From Caldifarciminota bacterium (lineage in GTDB: Bacteria; Hydrothermota; Hydrothermia; S141-80): 6,369 bases of DNA. The notes under the pieces are model-generated. The model was not told where the DNA came from. It searched no databases and worked only from the letters and a program-made list of their open reading frames with translations. How positions within the stretch are numbered: the stretch's first letter is position 1; each line of letters begins with the position of its first letter. Both the position numbers and the translations under genes were made by a program. Below are positions 6,225-6,369 of this stretch, one piece after another. The stretch covers positions 1 through 6,369 of the forward strand of contig WFYF01000268.1 of the NCBI GenBank assembly GCA_015490255.1, in the 5' to 3' direction.

Positions 6225-6369
6225 GGGATGCCTCCCGTTTCCATCGTTCCCGGCCGTCGGAGAATCGCTCTTTCTTCCAGATGGGGACCCGGCGTTTGAA
6301 GGCGTCCGTATACCAGGCGAGCGCCTCAAAGGCCTCCTTCCGGTGGGCAGAGCGGATCACCACGAGGAA
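6217..6369 (-). CDS. moaE: Molybdopterin synthase catalytic subunit MoaE, C-terminal end (cut by window edge)
   Basis: The minus strand is open from the window edge to TGA at 6219-6217 and encodes the last 50 residues. SAHRKEAFEA, then KRRVPIWKKE, then a G-x-x-RW tail match the C-terminus of MoaE (E. coli: SAHRSSAFEA, APFWKRE, GDRW). The WKKE lysines correspond to the active-site lysines of the family. MoaE with the thiocarboxylated small subunit MoaD adds the dithiolene sulfurs to cyclic pyranopterin monophosphate, giving molybdopterin. The stop overlaps the moaC-mogA start by 8 bp (ATGATTGA), so the two are probably translationally coupled. The N-terminal two thirds lie outside the window; moaD and moaA may be there too. 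Confidence 0.9.
   Translation of the reverse strand, partial: FLVVIRSAHRKEAFEALAWYTDAFKRRVPIWKKERFSDGRERWKREASHD
6231..6236 (-). promoter_or_regulatory. Ribosome binding site that decides the moaC-mogA start
   Basis: Minus-strand GGGAGG lies six bases before ATG 6224, within the last codons of moaE. This placement suits re-initiation by ribosomes finishing moaE. Confidence 0.75.

Noticed and set aside
5322..6299. Plus-strand open frame opposite moaC-mogA
   Set aside because: Antisense shadow of a well-supported gene; no start signal or domain.
6225..6329. N-terminal extension of MoaC-MogA to 6329
   Set aside because: Runs across moaE in another frame; the standard MoaC beginning and a good ribosome binding site are at 6224.

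Overview
The window comes from a GC-rich, Gram-negative-type bacterium. An outer-membrane beta-barrel gene, strong Shine-Dalgarno sites and tight gene overlaps support this. No gene fixes the taxon. The porin type, the MoaC-MogA fusion and the large TPR protein would fit an acidobacterial or deltaproteobacterial-like lineage, but that is a weak inference.

Left part (1-2199). The window opens inside the 3' end of an IS481-like transposase gene (stop at 387). At its very end is a near-consensus sigma70 promoter: TTGACA, a 17-bp spacer, then TATACT (384-412). The -35 box overlaps the transposase stop codon and may be the terminal bases of the insertion sequence. The promoter drives a stand-alone 572-residue protein made almost wholly of about fourteen 40-residue TPR units. 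A perfect 11-bp stem with a U-tract on the minus strand follows, terminating the genes that converge from the right.

Right part (2207-6369, all minus strand). In transcription order it reads: moaE (3' end only, cut by the window edge), a moaC-mogA fusion, a TauE/SafE (TSUP) membrane permease, moeA, a 113-bp gap, then an OprO/P-like outer-membrane porin and the terminator. The moaE/moaC and mogA/tauE junctions both overlap by 8 bp with the form ATGANTGA, and moeA starts 19 bp after the permease gene, so these four genes look like one operon. Together they cover several steps of molybdenum cofactor (Moco) synthesis: MoaC forms cyclic pyranopterin monophosphate, MoaE is the large subunit of molybdopterin synthase, MogA adenylylates molybdopterin, and MoeA inserts the metal. 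moaA, moaD and a molybdate ABC transporter are not in view and may lie beyond the right edge.

The most interesting points are the possible IS-made hybrid promoter in front of the TPR gene, and the TSUP permease built into the Moco operon with an anion-type porin downstream, which together could form an oxyanion or sulfur-anion transport route. Most of this window is otherwise well-known biology, and I see no clear sign of an entirely new system.
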